Source of the DNA: Chitinophagales bacterium
GTDB lineage: Bacteria > Bacteroidota > Bacteroidia > Chitinophagales > Saprospiraceae
NCBI GenBank assembly: GCA_022360175.1
Contig: JAKSDI010000277.1
Location: forward strand, 1 to 44,110
DNA: 44,110 nt
Direction: 5' to 3'
Below, piece by piece: positions 24,539 through 32,854 of the stretch; position 1 is the stretch's first letter, and each line of letters opens with the position of its first letter. The notes beneath the pieces are model-generated. The model did not search any database. It was given only the letters and a program-made list of their open reading frames with translations, and was not told the origin of the DNA. The position numbers were made by a program, and so were the translations under genes.

Positions 24539-25498
24539 ATGTACAAGCGCTTTACTCTTAGTTTAATGCTAATTACTTCCGTAATTATTCTGAGCTTTTC
24601 GGCTTCAACTGCACAAGCCACAGGAGAAATACACATCGACTATTTGATTGATAGATTTGTTCATTCACCAATTCCTAAAATTAGTGAACTGCTACTTCAT
24701 AGGTCTGATCATCAGGATTTTAAAATCCAGGCAGCTCAACGATTAATATCTGAAGATTATCTTAAACTGACTGATGATGAAAAAAGATACAATGCATATA
24801 ATTTGCTTTATAAAATAGGATTAACAGTAACCGATTCTATAATAAAAACAACTATTGTTGATTACTTAGTGGAATCTGCTACGGATCCTTCAAGAAGGAT
24901 CGCTTTAGGTATTCCTTCAAATCTACAATACTTTGATACAAAGTATTTCTCTGAAAAAGCAAAAAAGAAAATATTATCCTATTCGGATAATCCAGAGTAT
25001 GTGAGCTATGCTTTGTTGAAATTAATAGGGCAGTTAGAATTGAAAGAAGGAGTACCCATATTAGAAAAATATACTGCTGAGAGCAGTGAACGCTATAGGC
25101 ATGATTCTCCATCTCCCAGAAAATCTATCCAATGGGCTGCACATCTATCCAGTGCTCGTTTAGGAAATGATCGCAGTCTGAAATCTATAATAGATTATGT
25201 GAAAGAAAGACAAGAATGGGGCTATAGAAATGGATTATTGAATTTTGGTGAAGACTTATGCTTTACTCATCAGAAAGCAGCAATAGAAATCGTTGTTGAT
25301 TATCTTATGAGTAATGAAAAGTTACCTCCAGTAGGGCAGTGTTATAGAGAACCTGTGGCTTTTCCCGCTATCAGTTTTTTAACTAAAGTGATAAAAGGCT
25401 TTCCGATAGAATTTAGTAGAGGAGGCTTTTATTGTCGAGAAGATGTGAGAATTGCCAGAGAATGGATGAAGGCTCATCCTGATTATGAATTCAAATAA
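24539..25498 (+). CDS. Exported alpha-helical repeat protein, unknown
   Basis: A 319-residue protein from the ATG at 24539 with a signal peptide (MYKRFTLSLMLITSVIILSF). The mature part is all-helical with degenerate repeats of about 35-40 residues resembling HEAT-like units: LLLHRSDHQDFKIQAAQRLI, then YALLKLIGQLELKEGVPILE. A cluster of histidines and cysteines occurs late (DLCFTHQK, GQCYREP, GGFYCRED). No family was recognised. It is 13 bases from the next gene, with which it shares AT-rich codon use and a likely periplasmic location, so I expect a paired function. An upstream ATG at 24497 would weaken the signal peptide. Confidence 0.65.
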   Translation: MYKRFTLSLMLITSVIILSFSASTAQATGEIHIDYLIDRFVHSPIPKISELLLHRSDHQDFKIQAAQRLISEDYLKLTDDEKRYNAYNLLYKIGLTVTDSIIKTTIVDYLVESATDPSRRIALGIPSNLQYFDTKYFSEKAKKKILSYSDNPEYVSYALLKLIGQLELKEGVPILEKYTAESSERYRHDSPSPRKSIQWAAHLSSARLGNDRSLKSIIDYVKERQEWGYRNGLLNFGEDLCFTHQKAAIEIVVDYLMSNEKLPPVGQCYREPVAFPAISFLTKVIKGFPIEFSRGGFYCREDVRIAREWMKAHPDYEFK

Positions 25499-25511
25499 TG
25501 ATGATTGAATT

Positions 25512-26753
25512 ATGAAATTAAGCTATAGGATGTTTATCTTATTGTTGAGCAGTCATTTTATAATTAACCTGCTCTCAGGGCAATGTAGTACCCATGATAC
25601 TCCATTGAAATTAATAGAAGACTTAAAAAGAGAGTTGTTATTAAATCAACAAGATTTCATAAGTATAAAAGATTTAAGTAGAGAGTGCGATGTGGAGCAG
25701 GAATATAATATACGGAAAGAACAGCCTGATGCACAACGAATCCAAACAATATTAAAACAATTAGCGTGTACTAAGGATTTCTCCTATATGGCTGATATTC
25801 AAGAAATATATAATTTACAAGTTGAACTATTTAAAAAAGAATGGGCCCCCGTTTTTGATTATCAAGTCTATGTGTGTGATTTAGCCAGAGAGCAATATAG
25901 AATACTTATGGCTTTTGAGACAACATTACATTCGTTGTACTTTGGTGCTCAAGGGTTGACCCCAAAAGATAAATATAAATATCATCAGGATTATAAGAAT
26001 CTGGCATACCATTATATTGTTGATTATGAAAATAGAGAGCAATTGGTTAATCAATTTGTAATGTTTTCTGATTATGTTCGAGAAATGAGGAAGACTGTAT
26101 ATCTGAGTGTTAATTTTGGCTATATAGATCCTTATCTTGAAGAGATAGAGACATTTCTTATTAAGGATTTTAAAGATTTTAGATTTGAGAATGATCGTAA
26201 AAGCAAGGCATTTATTAAAAATTGGTATTCATTAAATTCAGATAAATATTATTATCAACAGATTCGTGATGAAAATTTCATTCAGGCACTTAAAGAAAAG
26301 TTTGATTATTGGTATACTGAGGATTGTGAAGCTTGGATTTTTTATGTAGCGAATGAGATTAAAGATAATTCGCTTAATATATTTTTATTAGAGCGTTTAA
26401 TTGAAATGCCACGGTATCAAGAAATAGAAGAACAGGCGAAATCAAATTTATTTCGATTATTATTTGAAGGCAGTACAGAAACAAATTTATTAAGGGATTA
26501 TTTGCTAGAAAAGGTTCATACAAATCCTCCTTCTCAATTTAGAGATGTAATACTATATCTTGGAAAGATACATGATGAATTAGTAGTTGAGGAACTGATG
26601 TTATTTTGGAGCAATAGATTATCAGAAATAGGTGAGGAAGAATGTCAGGCTTTATACAAGACATTGAATACGTTTTCAATGTATTCTGGTTTCTCAGATG
26701 AAATAAGAGAGGCAATAAGAGAACTAATTACAAATCAAGAAAAAACTAAGTAA
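25512..26753 (+). CDS. Exported all-helical protein, unknown
   Basis: A 413-residue protein with a signal peptide (MKLSYRMFILLLSSHFIINL, cleavage near SGQ). The mature chain is acidic, Tyr/Glu/Lys-rich and helical throughout (YNLQVELFKKEWAPVFDYQV, SDYVREMRKTVYLSVNFG), with no recognisable domain. The C-terminal third has short repeats that read like HEAT or armadillo helices. It follows the other unknown exported gene by 13 bases and ends seven bases before a strong bidirectional terminator. The two genes look like a small operon of periplasmic partners. Codon use is noticeably AT-rich compared with the housekeeping genes nearby. Confidence 0.65.
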   Translation: MKLSYRMFILLLSSHFIINLLSGQCSTHDTPLKLIEDLKRELLLNQQDFISIKDLSRECDVEQEYNIRKEQPDAQRIQTILKQLACTKDFSYMADIQEIYNLQVELFKKEWAPVFDYQVYVCDLAREQYRILMAFETTLHSLYFGAQGLTPKDKYKYHQDYKNLAYHYIVDYENREQLVNQFVMFSDYVREMRKTVYLSVNFGYIDPYLEEIETFLIKDFKDFRFENDRKSKAFIKNWYSLNSDKYYYQQIRDENFIQALKEKFDYWYTEDCEAWIFYVANEIKDNSLNIFLLERLIEMPRYQEIEEQAKSNLFRLLFEGSTETNLLRDYLLEKVHTNPPSQFRDVILYLGKIHDELVVEELMLFWSNRLSEIGEEECQALYKTLNTFSMYSGFSDEIREAIRELITNQEKTK

Positions 26754-26758
26754 TAATA

Positions 26759-26793
26759 AAAACCGAGCCAGAAAACACTTCTGGCTCGGTTTT
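26759..26793. terminator. Bidirectional terminator
   Basis: A 15-bp perfect stem (26759-26773 with 26779-26793) with a GC core ACCGAGCCAGAA and a 5-base loop, A-rich on one side and T-rich on the other. It ends both the exported gene pair (plus) and the choice-of-anchor B gene (minus). Confidence 0.92.
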
Positions 26794-26807
26794 ATCTTTT
26801 ATTTAAA

Positions 26808-29189
26808 TTATTTCGCTTTCACTACACGAATGGACTTCGCTATTTGTCCATCTACTACAAGATTTACCATATAAATACCAGTAGTAAGTTGATGTCCAAT
26901 AGCTAGTCGGCCATTTTGATCCTGAAGGATATGGCTTTCTACCTTTTGTCCAGTGATATTGTATACGTTTACAAGCGCATTTTGACGAACTTCTTTTAGG
27001 TCAAACTGAAGTTCAGCCTGTCCACTGAAAGGGTTAGGATAGGCGATGAATTCCAATTCAGCAAACTGTTCATTTGAATTGTTTACCACGCCTTGTTCTT
27101 CAATCAATAGATTGTCAAAAGCACCTTCTACTAAGTGACCATCTGAATCATCACCAGTTTCTACAATAATTTGCATCTGATTAGTCAACTCAATCGCTTG
27201 ATTGATGTGGATGTCCTGAAGGCTACGCCATAAAGGCAATGATGCAGTCGTATTTAATACTTCCACCTCTGTATTACCATTAGAGATACGGATAGAGAAT
27301 TGATCGTTAGGTGCTCCACCATTTCCGCCATCATTGAAGAACCAATACTGACAGCTCAATACAGGATCAATATAATCTGAAAGATCCATAACTGGAGAGT
27401 ACAGCGTTACATCACCACCATCTACATCATCGTCTCCTGCTTGTCCGCCACCATTACCAGTGACATAACAATCTGAACCAAGGTCATTGTCTACATCTAA
27501 ATCAGGGTTTGATGGATTACCATTATAGATTGTACCATTAGGTTCACCCAGCTCCCATAGTCCTGAAGAAGCGCCATCTTCATCGGTTGTCCAACCTAAA
27601 TCTACAAAGAAATCATCCTGATAACCAGGAGTCATTTCAATTGCAATAGCAGTATTACCCTCAATAGTGACATTGTCTAGCGCTGCATGTAGATATCCCC
27701 ACTGCGCAGCAACAATATCATATTCACCATCTACAATACCTTGCAGGCTGAAATTACCATTGCCATCAGCAGTAGCATAATAAGAAAGATCATCACCAAT
27801 TAGCTGAACTAGAGCACCAGGAACTGGTGAGCCATCTTCTGCTTCAACAGCACTACCCGTAATAGTGAACATTCCCAAAGGTGACAGTTCAACTTCGACA
27901 TAGGTCAATTCTCCATTTTCGAGCTCAACAGAAATCGTCTTAGGGTAGTAGCCTGACTTTTCAAAAGTCACGTCAAATGTTCCACTTAAAACCTGGCCCG
28001 TTTTGAATTCGCCAAAGACATCGGTTTCTCCATAGTTAGGCTGTTCGCTATCTATTTCAACAGAAACGCCCGCCAGGTTAGCACCACTTAATTCATCCGT
28101 TACGATCCCTTCTAGTCGGCAAGCACGCATGAAAGTAGGCTCTAGCACATATAGGCCATTATTGATATCAGATACAAGTACTGTTTGTGATGGTAAGAAA
28201 GGATACAAGCCCCAGGCACCATCAAAGCCACCATCATTTCCTAGCCAGGTATCAAAATTTCCTACTTCGATGAGGTTGTCAGGATGAGATGCATCAACAA
28301 TCTTTCCACCATCTGTATAGTATGATATCAGCAGGTATTCATCCCAAACATGTACGTTGTGAGGGATAACACCAGAACCTAATGAACCAACAGGATTGTA
28401 TTTATCCAATTCCTGGATATTGTTTAGATCAGTGATGTCATAAGCAGCAACTGGAGCATCTGGGCGTTCATCAGTAGTAAAAGCAACTGTTTCATCATCT
28501 GTCAACCAGATATTGTGAGTAAAACTAAATGGAGTAGGCTGAGTGGCTAATAGCTGAATGTCCTGCTTGTCTGTGACATCGTAGATGGCCATACTGCCTT
28601 CATAGATTTCAGAAGAATACATACGATTACTAACCGTATATACATCGTGTGCATAGATAGGAGGAGCTGCCGATAGGAATTCAGGTTCACCCGTTTCCGT
28701 ATCTACATTTAAAATCAACATACCACCAGCATTCAGGTTGCAACCTGCTAAATAGCAATAACCAAATTCATCAATATATAAGTTGTGGCATTGCTCTAGT
28801 GTACCAAGGTCTGGAAGCGTTGGTGTCCATTCTATGTAAGGTGCAGAATTGGGGAGGTCACTCATGTCGATTACCAATAAACCATTGCTGGTTTCATTGG
28901 TTACGTATGCATAATTTCCCCAGGTTTTAATATCGCGCCATGTTGAACTAGGCCCAGGTATATAAGCTACTTGTGTAGCATTGGTAGGGTCTTCCAGGCT
29001 AACAATAGAAGTACCATTACGCAAACCTACTATGGCATATTCGATGCCAGTTTCAGGGTCTGCCCATCCCCAAACATCATTAAGGTCTTCATTGTATTGT
29101 ACTTGAGAAAGCAGCTCCATATTGAGCTGGGCCTTAGCACTGAAACAAAATGCCAAGGTAAAGAGAAAAATAGTTGTTGCTCTTTTCAT
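26808..29189 (-). CDS. Choice-of-anchor B family protein with T9SS type A sorting domain
   Basis: A 793-residue secreted or surface protein. Signal peptide MKRATTIFLFTLAFCFSAKA is followed by LVIVD-type beta-propeller repeats (about 20-355; motifs DVWGWADPETGIEYAIVGL, YAYVTNETSNGLLVIDMSDL, VIPHNVHVWDEYLLISYY), the mark of the choice-of-anchor B family. Two carboxypeptidase regulatory-like domains come next (about 357-440 and 443-520), then a MAM/concanavalin-like region (about 525-690) with DDDVDGGDVTLYSPVMDLS, and finally the type A T9SS tail LEFIAYPNPFSGQAELQFDL. Promoter and operator-like inverted repeat sit just upstream. Function is unknown; such proteins are exported by T9SS and often surface-attached. 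Confidence 0.9.
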   Translation of the reverse strand: MKRATTIFLFTLAFCFSAKAQLNMELLSQVQYNEDLNDVWGWADPETGIEYAIVGLRNGTSIVSLEDPTNATQVAYIPGPSSTWRDIKTWGNYAYVTNETSNGLLVIDMSDLPNSAPYIEWTPTLPDLGTLEQCHNLYIDEFGYCYLAGCNLNAGGMLILNVDTETGEPEFLSAAPPIYAHDVYTVSNRMYSSEIYEGSMAIYDVTDKQDIQLLATQPTPFSFTHNIWLTDDETVAFTTDERPDAPVAAYDITDLNNIQELDKYNPVGSLGSGVIPHNVHVWDEYLLISYYTDGGKIVDASHPDNLIEVGNFDTWLGNDGGFDGAWGLYPFLPSQTVLVSDINNGLYVLEPTFMRACRLEGIVTDELSGANLAGVSVEIDSEQPNYGETDVFGEFKTGQVLSGTFDVTFEKSGYYPKTISVELENGELTYVEVELSPLGMFTITGSAVEAEDGSPVPGALVQLIGDDLSYYATADGNGNFSLQGIVDGEYDIVAAQWGYLHAALDNVTIEGNTAIAIEMTPGYQDDFFVDLGWTTDEDGASSGLWELGEPNGTIYNGNPSNPDLDVDNDLGSDCYVTGNGGGQAGDDDVDGGDVTLYSPVMDLSDYIDPVLSCQYWFFNDGGNGGAPNDQFSIRISNGNTEVEVLNTTASLPLWRSLQDIHINQAIELTNQMQIIVETGDDSDGHLVEGAFDNLLIEEQGVVNNSNEQFAELEFIAYPNPFSGQAELQFDLKEVRQNALVNVYNITGQKVESHILQDQNGRLAIGHQLTTGIYMVNLVVDGQIAKSIRVVKAK

Positions 29190-29223
29190 ACTGATCTTAT
29201 ATATTGATAATAAAATTATTAAA

Positions 29224-29264
29224 TCGATTTACAAAGCTTACAAATATATAACCTTTGTAATCGA
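29224..29264 (-). promoter_or_regulatory. TATATTTG promoter box inside an inverted repeat
   Basis: Minus-strand TATATTTG (29241-29248) lies 52 bases upstream of the choice-of-anchor B ATG. It is bracketed by TCGATTTACAAAG (29224-29236) and its near-complement CTTTGTAATCGA (29253-29264), with one extra base in the left arm. An inverted repeat enclosing a -7 box suggests repressor or anti-sigma control. Confidence 0.5.
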
Positions 29265-29271
29265 AAAAGTT

Positions 29272-29700
29272 TTACAAACGGCGATTCACAACCGCAATTG
29301 TTAAACGGCTGACACATACTAGCTTATGATCTTCCCGAAAAATTTCTATTTGCCATACATGCATAGTACGGCCTATTTTAAGTGGGCTTACTTTACCTGT
29401 TACCCATCCTTGAGTGACAGATCTCAAATGATTGGCATTGATTTCTACTCCCACTGCTGTTTGTATGTTAGGATCATCCAGGCATAGCACTGAAGCAAAG
29501 CTACCTAAGGATTCTGCTAAAGCGACAGAGGCACCTCCATGCAATAAGCGCATTGGCTGTACGGTACGGTTGTCTACAGGCATGCGAGCTTCCAGATAAT
29601 CATCTCCATATCCGGTGATCTCTATTCCAAGATGCTCTATAAGGGTATTTTTACCAAACTCGTTAAGTTGCTGTATATCTAGTGCTGATTTCCAGATCAT
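29272..29700 (-). CDS. Hotdog-fold acyl-CoA thioesterase (PaaI-like)
   Basis: A 142-residue hotdog thioesterase. The core helix and active-site region are seen in PMRLLHGGASVALAESLGSF, where HGG...AE is the PaaI/MenI-type signature, and the beta sheet in YLEARMPVDNRTVQ and GVEINANHLRSVTQGWVTGK. Such enzymes hydrolyse acyl-CoA thioesters; relatives in Bacteroidota act in menaquinone synthesis (DHNA-CoA) or phenylacetate metabolism, but the substrate is not decidable here and no men genes are nearby. It has its own start at an ATG at 29700, and is 113 bases downstream of galT on the same strand. Confidence 0.85.
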   Translation of the reverse strand: MIWKSALDIQQLNEFGKNTLIEHLGIEITGYGDDYLEARMPVDNRTVQPMRLLHGGASVALAESLGSFASVLCLDDPNIQTAVGVEINANHLRSVTQGWVTGKVSPLKIGRTMHVWQIEIFREDHKLVCVSRLTIAVVNRRL

Positions 29701-29777
29701 TGTTAGACGTAAATTTTGATTGCGGTTATTGATGCAAGAGCTAAAGGTAGGGATATTGGTTTAAAGGGAAAATAGCT

Positions 29778-29805
29778 GTAAAAAAACTACAAGTCATTTT
29801 TTTAC
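29778..29805 (-). terminator. AT-rich hairpin after galT
   Basis: GTAAAAAAA (29778-29786) pairs with TTTTTTTAC (29797-29805), so it begins nine bases after the galT stop. All-AT stem and built-in T run are terminator-like but weak. Confidence 0.4.
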
Positions 29806-29813
29806 TATTTACA

Positions 29814-30833
29814 TTATCCCAATGCCCTTAGCTTTTCTGCAGCCATTTCAGCAGTGATATCTCTTTGAGGATTAGCGAACATCTCATATCCTACCATAAA
29901 TTTTTTGACTGTAGCAGATCGTAATAGAGGAGGATAGAATGTCATGTGGAAGTGCCATTCAGGATAATGTTTGCCATCCGTAGGGCTTTGATGAATACCG
30001 GATGAATAAGGAAAAGAGGTATCAAATACTTTATCAAATCTTTGAGTCAAGTCCTTTAATATCTTTGCGTAAGCTATTTTTTCATCTGAATCTATTTGAT
30101 TGATATGTTGATGATGCTTCCTTGGAATGATCATTGCTTCATAAGGCCATACTGCCCAAAATGGAACAAGAGCGACAAAGTATTCATTGTGACAAATAAT
30201 TCGCTCTTCTGCGTCTAGTTCTTGTTCGACATAATCGTGGAGTAAACTTCTTTTGTTGTCATTCCAGTATTTTTTGAGCTGTATGGATTTCTTTGCAACT
30301 TCCTGAGGAATAGAACTTTGAGCCCAGATTTGACCATGTGGGTGCGGATTGCTGCATCCCATTACTGCTCCCTTGTTTTCAAAGATTTGTACGTGCTTAA
30401 TGAAGGCTTTGCTTCCTAATTGCTGATATTCTTCTTGCCACAAACTGATAATTTTTTCAATATCACTAAGTTGCATTTGAGGAATTGTAAGAGAGTGATC
30501 AGGAGAAAAACAAATAACCCTGCAAATACCTTTTTCTCCTTTTGCCTGAAGGAGCCCATTTTGATAATTGGAAGATTCTGTGTGGGGAAGCAATGCACCA
30601 AAATCATTGTCAAATGCATAGGTGCTGGTATATTTGTGGGTGCGTTTGCCACCAGCTCGTTCATTACCTGGACATAGGTAACAATTGGGATCATAAGTAG
30701 GGCGTTTCCCGTTTTGTATTGGTTCTACCTTTCCCTGCCAGGGGCGTTTAGTCCTATGTGGAGAAACGAGAACCCATTCCCCTGTAAGAAGATTATATCT
30801 GCGGTGTGGATCTTCTGAAAAATTGATGGACAT
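29814..30833 (-). CDS. galT: Galactose-1-phosphate uridylyltransferase
   Basis: Leloir-pathway enzyme that swaps UMP between UDP-glucose and galactose-1-phosphate. The 339-residue length matches GalT. The metal site cysteines are C51 and C54 in NCYLCPGNERAGG, and the nucleotidylation motif HPH is at residues 164-166 in GCSNPHPHGQIW, with the second-half motif in YPEWHFHMTFYPPLLRS. The N-terminus (MSINFSEDPHRRYNLLTGEW) is typical. galK and galE are not in the window. The gene is divergent from a NUDIX/HTH regulator, with tandem repeats between, which fits control by sugar or ADP-ribose signals. Confidence 0.95.
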   Translation of the reverse strand: MSINFSEDPHRRYNLLTGEWVLVSPHRTKRPWQGKVEPIQNGKRPTYDPNCYLCPGNERAGGKRTHKYTSTYAFDNDFGALLPHTESSNYQNGLLQAKGEKGICRVICFSPDHSLTIPQMQLSDIEKIISLWQEEYQQLGSKAFIKHVQIFENKGAVMGCSNPHPHGQIWAQSSIPQEVAKKSIQLKKYWNDNKRSLLHDYVEQELDAEERIICHNEYFVALVPFWAVWPYEAMIIPRKHHQHINQIDSDEKIAYAKILKDLTQRFDKVFDTSFPYSSGIHQSPTDGKHYPEWHFHMTFYPPLLRSATVKKFMVGYEMFANPQRDITAEMAAEKLRALG

Positions 30834-31048
30834 GATATCCTAATTTATTAATTCAGCACTTTTTATTATCCGAATCTTATAAGGAGTTAGATCCAGTTCT
30901 TATCCATAAGGCATGATATATGAAATGGATTTTATGTGTAATAAATACGCTTGTTTTTCTTGTGTAAAAGTAACGCTTATTTCGTGTTTGTCCAATTTTT
31001 TCTATTATTGCTTCAACATGATTCTTAAAAAGAAACAATTTGACTGGA
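30834..31048. promoter_or_regulatory. Divergent galT / NUDIX-regulator control region
   Basis: Contains two tandem 26-base repeats, TGTGTAAtaaatACGCTTg.. at 30935-30960 and TGTGTAAaagtaACGCTTa.. at 30961-30986. Conserved in both are TGTGTAA, ACGCTT and TTT at identical offsets. Each core is itself an imperfect dyad (GTGTA...TACGC or AACGC). They sit about 102-153 bases upstream of galT and 63-114 bases upstream of the regulator. They are strong candidates for that regulator's operators. Confidence 0.6.
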
Positions 31049-31738
31049 ATGTCTAACGCATATGATCATAATGCAGCGATATTAGTAGCCGTTGATTGTA
31101 CAATCTTAGGCTTCGGAGATGGAAAACTTAAGCTGTTATTATTTAAGAGAAGGGTAGAACCTTTTAAAGGTCAATGGTCATTGATCGGTAGTTTTGTAAA
31201 ACCGAAAGAAGGAGTATTGGAAGCGGCCACTCGGGTGCTCAAGGACTATACTGGTTTGCAAAATGTATTCCTTGAAGAGCTCAGTTATTTTGGCAATCCT
31301 GATCGTGATCCAGGTGGAAGAGTTATTACCCTGGCACATTATGCCTTGATGAGAATAGGCGAGCAAGATGAACAACTTGTGGAAAAATACAATGCACAGT
31401 GGTTTGAGGTAGACAAGCTTCCTGATCTGGTATTGGATCATAGAAGAATAGTAGAGAAAGCATTGGAAAAACTTCGCCGTAAAGCGAGGTATAGGCCAAT
31501 TGGCTTTGAATTATTGCCTCAAAAGTTTACTATTCCCCAACTTAAGAGCCTTTATGATGCGATACATCAAAAGAATCTGGACCGGCGGAATTTTAGGAAA
31601 AAAATCCTCTCAATGGATATAATTGAAAAGCTAGACGAGAAGGATAAAACAGGTTCAAAAAAAGGAGCATTTCTTTATCAATTTAATCGAGAGAAGTATG
31701 ATGCTCTGGTAGCCAGAGGAGTAAATTTTGAGCTGTAA
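31049..31738 (+). CDS. NUDIX-domain transcriptional regulator (NrtR/AraR-like)
   Basis: A 229-residue protein with an N-terminal NUDIX domain (about 5-135) and a C-terminal winged helix (about 140-229; LLPQKFTIPQLKSLYDAIH, RNFRKKILSMDIIEKLDE). This is the layout of NrtR and of the Bacteroides AraR-type regulators. The NUDIX box is degenerate: where the active enzymes have REUxEExGU this reads TRVLKDYTGL, so catalysis is probably lost and the domain senses a ligand. I start at the ATG at 31049, since 31040 is only a TTG. It is divergent from galT with tandem repeats between, supporting sugar-metabolism control, although the ligand (ADP-ribose or a sugar) is unknown. Confidence 0.85.
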   Translation: MSNAYDHNAAILVAVDCTILGFGDGKLKLLLFKRRVEPFKGQWSLIGSFVKPKEGVLEAATRVLKDYTGLQNVFLEELSYFGNPDRDPGGRVITLAHYALMRIGEQDEQLVEKYNAQWFEVDKLPDLVLDHRRIVEKALEKLRRKARYRPIGFELLPQKFTIPQLKSLYDAIHQKNLDRRNFRKKILSMDIIEKLDEKDKTGSKKGAFLYQFNREKYDALVARGVNFEL

Positions 31739-31815
31739 AATAGAGTAGGGGTACTTTTTATGATTAATGTTTGCACTATTTTGTTTATTTGTTGTGTTTG
31801 TGTAATTTATTTGTG

Positions 31816-31823
31816 TATTTTTG
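31816..31823 (+). promoter_or_regulatory. -7 box before the lipoprotein (TATTTTTG)
   Basis: TAnnTTTG match 36 bases upstream of the lipoprotein ATG, with a TTG 21 bases before it (31792-31794). The surrounding T-rich DNA makes chance matches likely. Confidence 0.35.
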
Positions 31824-31859
31824 TATAATTATAATCTTTTGCGCTTTAAAATCTTAATC

Positions 31860-32774
31860 ATGAAAAAGTGTTTTGTGCTCTCTTTATTATCTATTCTAAT
31901 ACTCTCATCTTGTGGGGATGGGGTAGATCGAAAACCCATCGAATTAAATCCTAAAAAATACTCCAATAGTAAACATTTAGGTAATGGAGTATGGTTATTG
32001 GTTCCTAAAGGCTTCCATGAAGCTCGTTCGTATGATGGTTTTCAATCGGGTTGGTCCTCTATTTCCCTTCAAATAGAAAATGTACCACTGTGGAAAGCAA
32101 AACAAGCCTTTGACCCAAAAATACTGAAAGCTAGAAGGACTAAGCTATTAGAAATGCATCCAGTGAAATTTGGTGAAATAGATAGTGCTTTTTTTGCAGT
32201 AGTACATGATATGCGGAAAAAAACGGTTCGATATCTACTTTCTGTAAATGACGGACAACGTACATACAACATAAAGGCTTTTTGTATGCAGGGGAATGAA
32301 GAAAAATGGGACAAGGCATTAAAGGAATCTCTGTTGTCAACCTATATAGGAACATATAAAACGGAAGAGCCTTTGTTCAAATTGGCAAGCTTCAGAGAGG
32401 AAAATGAAATGATCTTTACGAAAGATGGTGTTTTCCCAACTCAATCCGAAGAAGAATCGGTGATTCGAATACAGATGATGCCAAAAGAAAACGCATTTTT
32501 AACATCAAAAGACTTACACAATTTTGTAAAAAATAAACTGAAAAAATTATCAGGAAATACTAAAAATAAAATCACCACGGAATATTTAAGTAATGGTACC
32601 TTTACGAAAGGTGTCTCAATAGGAGAGCATGAAAATGCATACATAGCTATACTCCAATTAAAAGAAGGTGAAACCTTTATTTATACAGCAACGGGCAACA
32701 AAAAACAAGATATCCAGGAGTTTGAAGATTACATCAAAACAAACTTCATGGAATATAAAATAATGCCCAGGTAA
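31860..32774 (+). CDS. Predicted lipoprotein, unknown
   Basis: A 304-residue exported protein from the ATG at 31860, because it opens MKKCFVLSLLSILILSSCGD, a typical lipoprotein signal with lipobox ILSSC; an earlier in-frame ATG at 31821 would disrupt it. The mature part has two related halves of about 130 residues, each beginning with a hydrophobic Trp/Phe-containing strand (VWLLVPKGFHEARSYDGF) and containing a Lys-rich helix, suggesting a duplicated small domain. I do not recognise a family. It is a single gene between the NUDIX regulator and the SGNH-like gene. Confidence 0.7.
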   Translation: MKKCFVLSLLSILILSSCGDGVDRKPIELNPKKYSNSKHLGNGVWLLVPKGFHEARSYDGFQSGWSSISLQIENVPLWKAKQAFDPKILKARRTKLLEMHPVKFGEIDSAFFAVVHDMRKKTVRYLLSVNDGQRTYNIKAFCMQGNEEKWDKALKESLLSTYIGTYKTEEPLFKLASFREENEMIFTKDGVFPTQSEEESVIRIQMMPKENAFLTSKDLHNFVKNKLKKLSGNTKNKITTEYLSNGTFTKGVSIGEHENAYIAILQLKEGETFIYTATGNKKQDIQEFEDYIKTNFMEYKIMPR

Positions 32775-32854
32775 AGTATAAGGTTAAAAGTCACTCAAGT
32801 TATTATGTGATTTAATTTGTCTTAGCACTTAGATACTCGAATCAATTATTCATC

